This document shows, one piece after another, positions 52,701 to 58,700 of a stretch of 64,000 nt of DNA. A program made the position numbers and the translations under genes. The notes beneath the pieces were generated by a model that saw only the letters and a list, made by a program, of their open reading frames with translations, had not been told where the DNA came from and did not search any database. Position 1 is the stretch's first letter; each line of letters begins with the position of its first letter. The stretch is taken from the NCBI GenBank assembly GCA_964036195.1, contig OZ038455.1, forward strand, positions 8,449,855 to 8,513,854, in the 5' to 3' direction. This DNA is from Sphaerolaimus hirsutus (Eukaryota; Nematoda; Chromadorea; Monhysterida; Sphaerolaimidae).

Positions 52701-55700
52701 TTCCAGTCGCTGGCTTTTTGGCTGAGCTCCCGCTCCGTGAATGTCACTGGGTGCTGGAAGCAGCTCGCGTTGGCCACAGATGAGCCCATTTTGTCTTGTC
52801 CCTCTGACATCTTTGTGTTGTGGACTCGCTCAGATGGCGCGCTCGCACTTGTTCCTTTGCCTGGACAGGTGCGCGGGCTGCGGGCCGTTGTTCAGCAACG
52901 CCGCAGGTTCGGGTTCGGGGGGTACCACCGGTGTCAATGTGAGACAGTCAGGGTGGCTGGGTTCACGTAGGCTCGAGAAGTTTCAAGCCAGTACGGTCAC
53001 CATGTTGCATGCACAGGGCTCAGAGCAATGACAGTCTGTACCCAAGGTGCTGATCGACATGTGAGCCTCAGCAATGTGAAGCCAAGGTCACAGGATGCTG
53101 ACGAGGGTTAGGAGTGGAGGCGTTTGTGGTGTGCTGTTAATTTATTATTTGGGCACCGTCGCCGTGTGACACGTCCTCAGATGTTTTAATGACTTTATTA
53201 GTCAAAATCAATGAGAACAGGTCAAAAGACTGAACTGATTTACATATCCTAGTAGCCACTTAAAAAGGTTTGGCTGAAACATAAAGTTTAGGGGTTCAGA
53301 AGTGAACCCAAAACTTACTCAACTGTAGAATAAATCCATGGGAATAAATACAATGTAGTGCCACTACAACAGTTGCAAAACCGACTTGAATAAGTGAGTA
53401 AGAACATTCTTTTTGCGCATGGCCAAATAAAACAGCGCCGCATCCAGCGGCTCGTTGTTCGCCTGGAACGCTGCCTTTGCCAACTGCGATTGAGGGGGGG
53501 GGGGGTTAAAGTCAAGCGTAATGCTTCTACGCGCATTCGATGACAACCGAAATTCGCAGAGCTGGTGCCAGTTTCGCAAGTGGAGAAGTGAAAGCGTAAA
53601 GTACGGCAAAAGCGAAGTGAAATGGCAGTAAATTGGCAAAAGTAAAGTAAAATGAGAAGTGACAAGTGAAATAAATAGATCATTTGTGTTTTTCAACTTG
53701 ACTTGCTATTTTACTTCGTTTTGGCCAATTTACTTGCCATTGCACTTCGCTTTTACCATTTGCGCTTTCAGTTCTCCACTTGCCGAACCGCCCCCAGATA
53801 AATTGTTTAAACACATTCTAGGGTTGGGAATTTCAAAATTTTCGGTTCCGGTTCTCGGTTCTAAAAATTTTCGGTTCGGTTCTCGGTTCTCGGTTCCAAA
53901 AAATTTTCGGTTCGGTTCTTAAGTTCGGTTCCGGTTCGGTTCTTTCGGTTCCAAAATTTAAAAAATTTCGGTTCCGGGTAATGAAAAAATCGGGTATCGG
54001 GTAATGAAAAAATCAGGTATTGGGCAATAATAAGCTGAATAAAGGAAAAACACCATACAGTTGTAGTGTAGCAAACATCATACATGAAACCATGTGCAAA
54101 TCCAAACAAAGCAGCTGTTTCAATCTCATTTCAAAGTGCCCTGGATATTCTGCCGCAGCTAACCCGCGACAAGGCAACCCATAAAATTTGAATTTGAACA
54201 AGTTTTTTTATTTTTTGTAACATGCAATCACCCGTACACAGGGACGTACGTATCCAGGATTTTGGAGCGGGGGCTGCTTGTTTACGGAGTCCGGCGAACG
54301 GGGGGGGGGGCTCAGCCCCCCCCCTAAAACTTTTCCTATGTGGTGGCGGAATGGCGTCATGGCGCTGACGCCATTCGAAGACGCCACGCCATGGCGCCAT
54401 TGGCATGGGCGCTGGCGCCAAAAATCGCTTATATCTATGTAAATATACATACATATTCATATAGTGACAACCCGGCCATTTCATCTATGTAAATATACAT
54501 ACATATTCATATAGTGACAACCCGGCCATTTCATCTATTTAAAAGAGTACAGGGCAGATTCTTTCAAAATACCCCTGTATGATGGACAAATGCGCGCTCG
54601 CGTGCAAATTTTTTTTCATTACACCTTCAAAAGTTGTACTAAAAGTTGCATTTTCAGCAACTTTTTTAGGTCTCGCCCGGGAAGGGGGGGGGGGGGACTG
54701 CAGCCCCCCCTGGATACGTCCTTGCCCCTACATCTGTGGGAGGAAAATGTCCAAAACGCAATGGTGCAAATGTTGCATTTTGATAGGATTATTGTAAAAA
54801 ATTTCGGTTCTTTCGGTTCTTTTGTTCGGTTCCGGGTCTAAGTGTCGGTTCTCGGTTCCGGTTCGGGTATTTTTTTCGGTTCCGGTTCTCGGTTCTCGGT
54901 TCCAAAATAGTGCTCGGTTCTCGGTTCGGTTCGGTTCGGTTCGGTTCCCCAACCCTAACACATTCCCGTCAACTCGAAAACAACCCACCTTCTCAGACAG
55001 TCCCCTCAAAGTCGCAGGAGTTCTCAACCACCAACCGACGCCCATCCTTCTGAGCTCGCCCCATTGCGGGGTTCCCTTCTGCACGCAGGACACTGAATTG
55101 AGCAATTCACTTTCCGTGTCGGAATGCAGCGCCCAGGCAATGTGCATCGTGTCCAAGCCGTGCGCGTACAATTGGCGGCGTTGATTGATTGGTAGACAGC
55201 TGTGAGGTTGGAAGGAATGAACTACTTTGGGTTGACACACACTAGTTGACATAGCGAATAAATGTCAACTGAATGTCAACTAAAAAAGACACATTTTTAA
55301 AGCATCATACTTCAGCATCAACAGATACAATGAAAATTAAGTGTCACAATAACAATAATTGCTCTATAACATCGGAAAGTTGAAATCACATAAAAAACCA
55401 AAATTTCGTTGACACTAATTTTGATGTCAACTAGTGCGTCAACTAAGACCCCGCTATAAATCAGAAAAAACCACTGGCTCACCGAATAAGGTACTGGTGT
55501 TGCTTCATGGCGACCAAGTACCTCAGGCCGCACTCGTCGACGCTCTCCACCCCGGTGGCCACGCTGCCGGCGTACCCGCCGCCGGCTGTTTTCACGGAGT
55601 TCTCCCTTTCCGTGGAGCCGTCTGGAGAATGGGTAGTTGGTCGCTTTATTCTTGGAAAAAATGCAAATACCGTATTTACTGGAAATAACCCCCCAGGGGA

Positions 55701-58700
55701 TTTATTAATTCCCTGGAAACTTTTGAGGGGGGGGGGGCGAATTCAAGGGGCCTATTCAAGGGGGTCCATTATTTCACCAGAAATTTTTATGAATTTTGTA
55801 ATACACTCGAACGCAATGAAATGTGCACATAGAAACAGAGATACATTTGTAAGCATCTATTTATATAAATCTATACACAAAAATATTTAGATTAGTAGAT
55901 AGACAGTGTTCTTTTAACAAGTGTTCTGCATTACACAGATCACAAACTGCAGCTTTTCAAGGGGGTATTATTTCACCAGCTCGCTCAGACCTGAGGGCAT
56001 TTCGATGGTAGCTTAAATTCAAGTATGGGGGTTTATTCAAGGAAAAAAGTCTAGACAGTTACACGTAACCAATACGCCCCCGTTCCACGCGGACACATGT
56101 AAACACATTCAACTGACCAGCATTAGCTAGGGCTAGCTTGTGCACGACCTGCGCAGAAAAGTGGCTCAACGTATCAGCCACAGCCAACAAGTGCATTTGG
56201 TCCACCGATGATAGACCTGCAAATATTTCTCTTAATTAAAGAACAATTAAAAAAGGGAAAAACCAACCAAAAGCAAAACAATCAACCCACCAGGTAAATG
56301 CAAGTGCGTCAAGTAACCACTTAGCTGCCTATAGTGCTTCGCTGTGAACTCGGTCACTTTAACCGTATTGAAATCATAGTCCCCATCCATGGAAGACGTG
56401 CTGGTGCGCGTGCGCCTGCGTCGAGCCGCCGCGTCGCCGGTGCGCTCGTTGCCCGGCTCGGAGTCCTCGTCGGACATGTCCAGGTCGAGCGGGTCGTCGG
56501 CGGGACCGTTGGAAAATAGCTGGTCGTACTGCGGATGGTATGGATGGATGTAGAGCGACTGCTGAACTTCACACATTTCCTATATTTTTAAATATACTCC
56601 GCTGACAGCACAGTATGCATCCGCAGATACTTATGTCTTCCGCGCAAACGCACTAGCGCGATACTTATACACGCACTTTCAAAAAAAGTTATTTAAAAAA
56701 TAAAAAGGCGGAGTCGAGTACAACCAACCAATCATGTTTTTATTTCTTTGGGACAATTTTTTTTATTAACGATGATATTATAACCTCAGAAAAATGCATA
56801 GCACGTGGTCTGCAGAACAAACCCACTAATCAAACAAAACCAAAACAGTCAAAACCCTCCACTCACCCCCGCGTCGGCGGGCAATCCCCGCTCAGCACCC
56901 TTATTGCCGCCCTGGGCCTTGTCCGCGTCGTCGGCGGCGAGTAGCGCGTACAGCGGCAGCGGCGGCACAGAGTCGATCTGCTCGTAGTCGCGCGCGGCCG
57001 CCGCCGAATCGTCGCCCGCTAGTGCGCCTGCAGTAGGTTGGGGTTAGGTGGGGTGGTGCGATTGAGTGCATTCTTGGAGGTGGGATTGAAAAGTCGGTGT
57101 TAGGATAATTTTTGCAACTCAATTTGACTAGTTCAGCAATTTTCAGTCAAAAAGCGATTTTTGATGCACTCATTTTTTATATTTTTTTTGCAAACTTACC
57201 CGGAAAACGTGTCGGCACCATTGCCGCAGAGCCATCGGATAGAATTTTTATGTGGTAATAACTAAACTCGGCGGACATGAAACGAATCAGTGATCCGGCC
57301 CTTGGTTACCAATGACGTATGTTTTTAAATTCGTATCGTGAACCGAATGGAATCCGTCCATTCAAGTTCATTTTTTTCAATCCGACTTTTATATGACCAC
57401 GATATGAATTTGATAGGCATATCGTTATAGAGAGTCGGATTGTAAGGCCTTAAGTCGGATCTTATCGTCGCAGCCCCGACAAATTCCTCCAAAAAAGTAC
57501 GTATGCATGAATTTGGCACACGTCCAAGTTCCTTGCGTTTCATACCAAAAACATTAAAGATGAACGATTTCTGTTCACGTCACCGATATTGGCCGCGGAA
57601 TGCGATTAAGTCCACTCAAGTTTCAACTAGTATGTGGGTCGCCATTTGCGGTCGCTTAATTGGATTTGAACGCGAACGCGAACGGTCATGCGAACATCGT
57701 GGGTCTTTAAACTTGTTTGCATGAAACGCAAGGAACTTGGATGTGTGCCAAGTTTAAGTATTCACACTCGTACAAAAATCGCGTAGAACATTGACTTCCA
57801 AAAAGTCCGCCGAGTTTACCCAAAAAAAGAATTTTTGGTCGACTAATTTTTATGTCACTTTCACGTATTTATATCGCCTTTAGTCGAATGTTCGTGACTT
57901 CAAGTGAATTTGGGTATGGAACAGTACTAAAAAAAGCTTAATTGTTTTCGGCTGCCGCTTAAATTTTTTTATAAAAAAATACATTTAGAAAACTGCGGCC
58001 ACACCAGCTAATCACACATGCCGGCCATTCTACACTATCCCAACCCAACCCCACCAGCGATGCTCTTCCTCCTTCCACTAGTAAGCTGGTCGTCGAGCGC
58101 GCGGTCGCCGTCGCCGTCGCCCGCCTTGGCGCCCTGCTGCGGCAGGCACGGCTGCGCGCTGACCACGTTCCTCTGGCGGAGACACCGCACCACGTGCAGC
58201 AGGATCGCGTTGACCCGCCTTGCCCTGCCGGCGTTCATCAGCTCGAACAGCTGCTTGGGGTGGTACTGCGGCAGCATCGGGTTCACCCAGCGGGCCGCCT
58301 GGGGGGGGGGGGGGGTTGGGGGTGATAAAAACCGACAGTAAGGTCGACAATTCAACACAAAATAACAGCATAATAATCAAATGTCAAAGCGTCAGAAGCC
58401 ACGCAGTGCTTACATGGCATTTTACATTTTACACTTCGCATGGCATTTTACATATTAAACTTCGCATGGCATTTGACTTTTCACCGGTCATTCTACCAGT
58501 CCCAAACCCTGTAAAGTGTAAAACCCCCTATAAAATGTCATTTTTGATATAAAAGACTCTGTAAAGTGCCATGTGTATTCAAATCTTATTGTATCGTATC
58601 CAAAGCATATATTTTTGTATCAAAATATTATGTCCAAAAGTAAAACTTGGAAATAAAAACATAAGATGTGGACACACATGACACACTACATCTTACAGGG

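Larger units (their letters stand above)
49440..53371 (-). mobile_element. LTR retrotransposon with gag-protease only
   Basis: Two 369-bp LTRs (49440-49808, 53003-53371) bound a 3.2-kb interior on the minus strand. LTRs run TGTTGTAGTG to GCATGCAACA (minus strand). A 4-bp target duplication GTTG lies at 49436-49439 and 53372-53375. A primer-binding site begins TGGTGACCGTACTGGC directly after the 5' LTR, and a G-rich polypurine tract precedes the 3' LTR. LTRs differ at only a few positions (for example ACGGGG/ACAGGG, GTGCGAC/GTGTGAC), so insertion is recent. The only ORF is gag-protease; no reverse transcriptase, RNase H or integrase is present, so it must depend on another element. It lies in a DMXL intron. 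Confidence 0.95.

Noticed and set aside
49978-52970. Plus-strand ORFs across the LTR element
   Set aside because: Antisense to the intact gag-protease frame.
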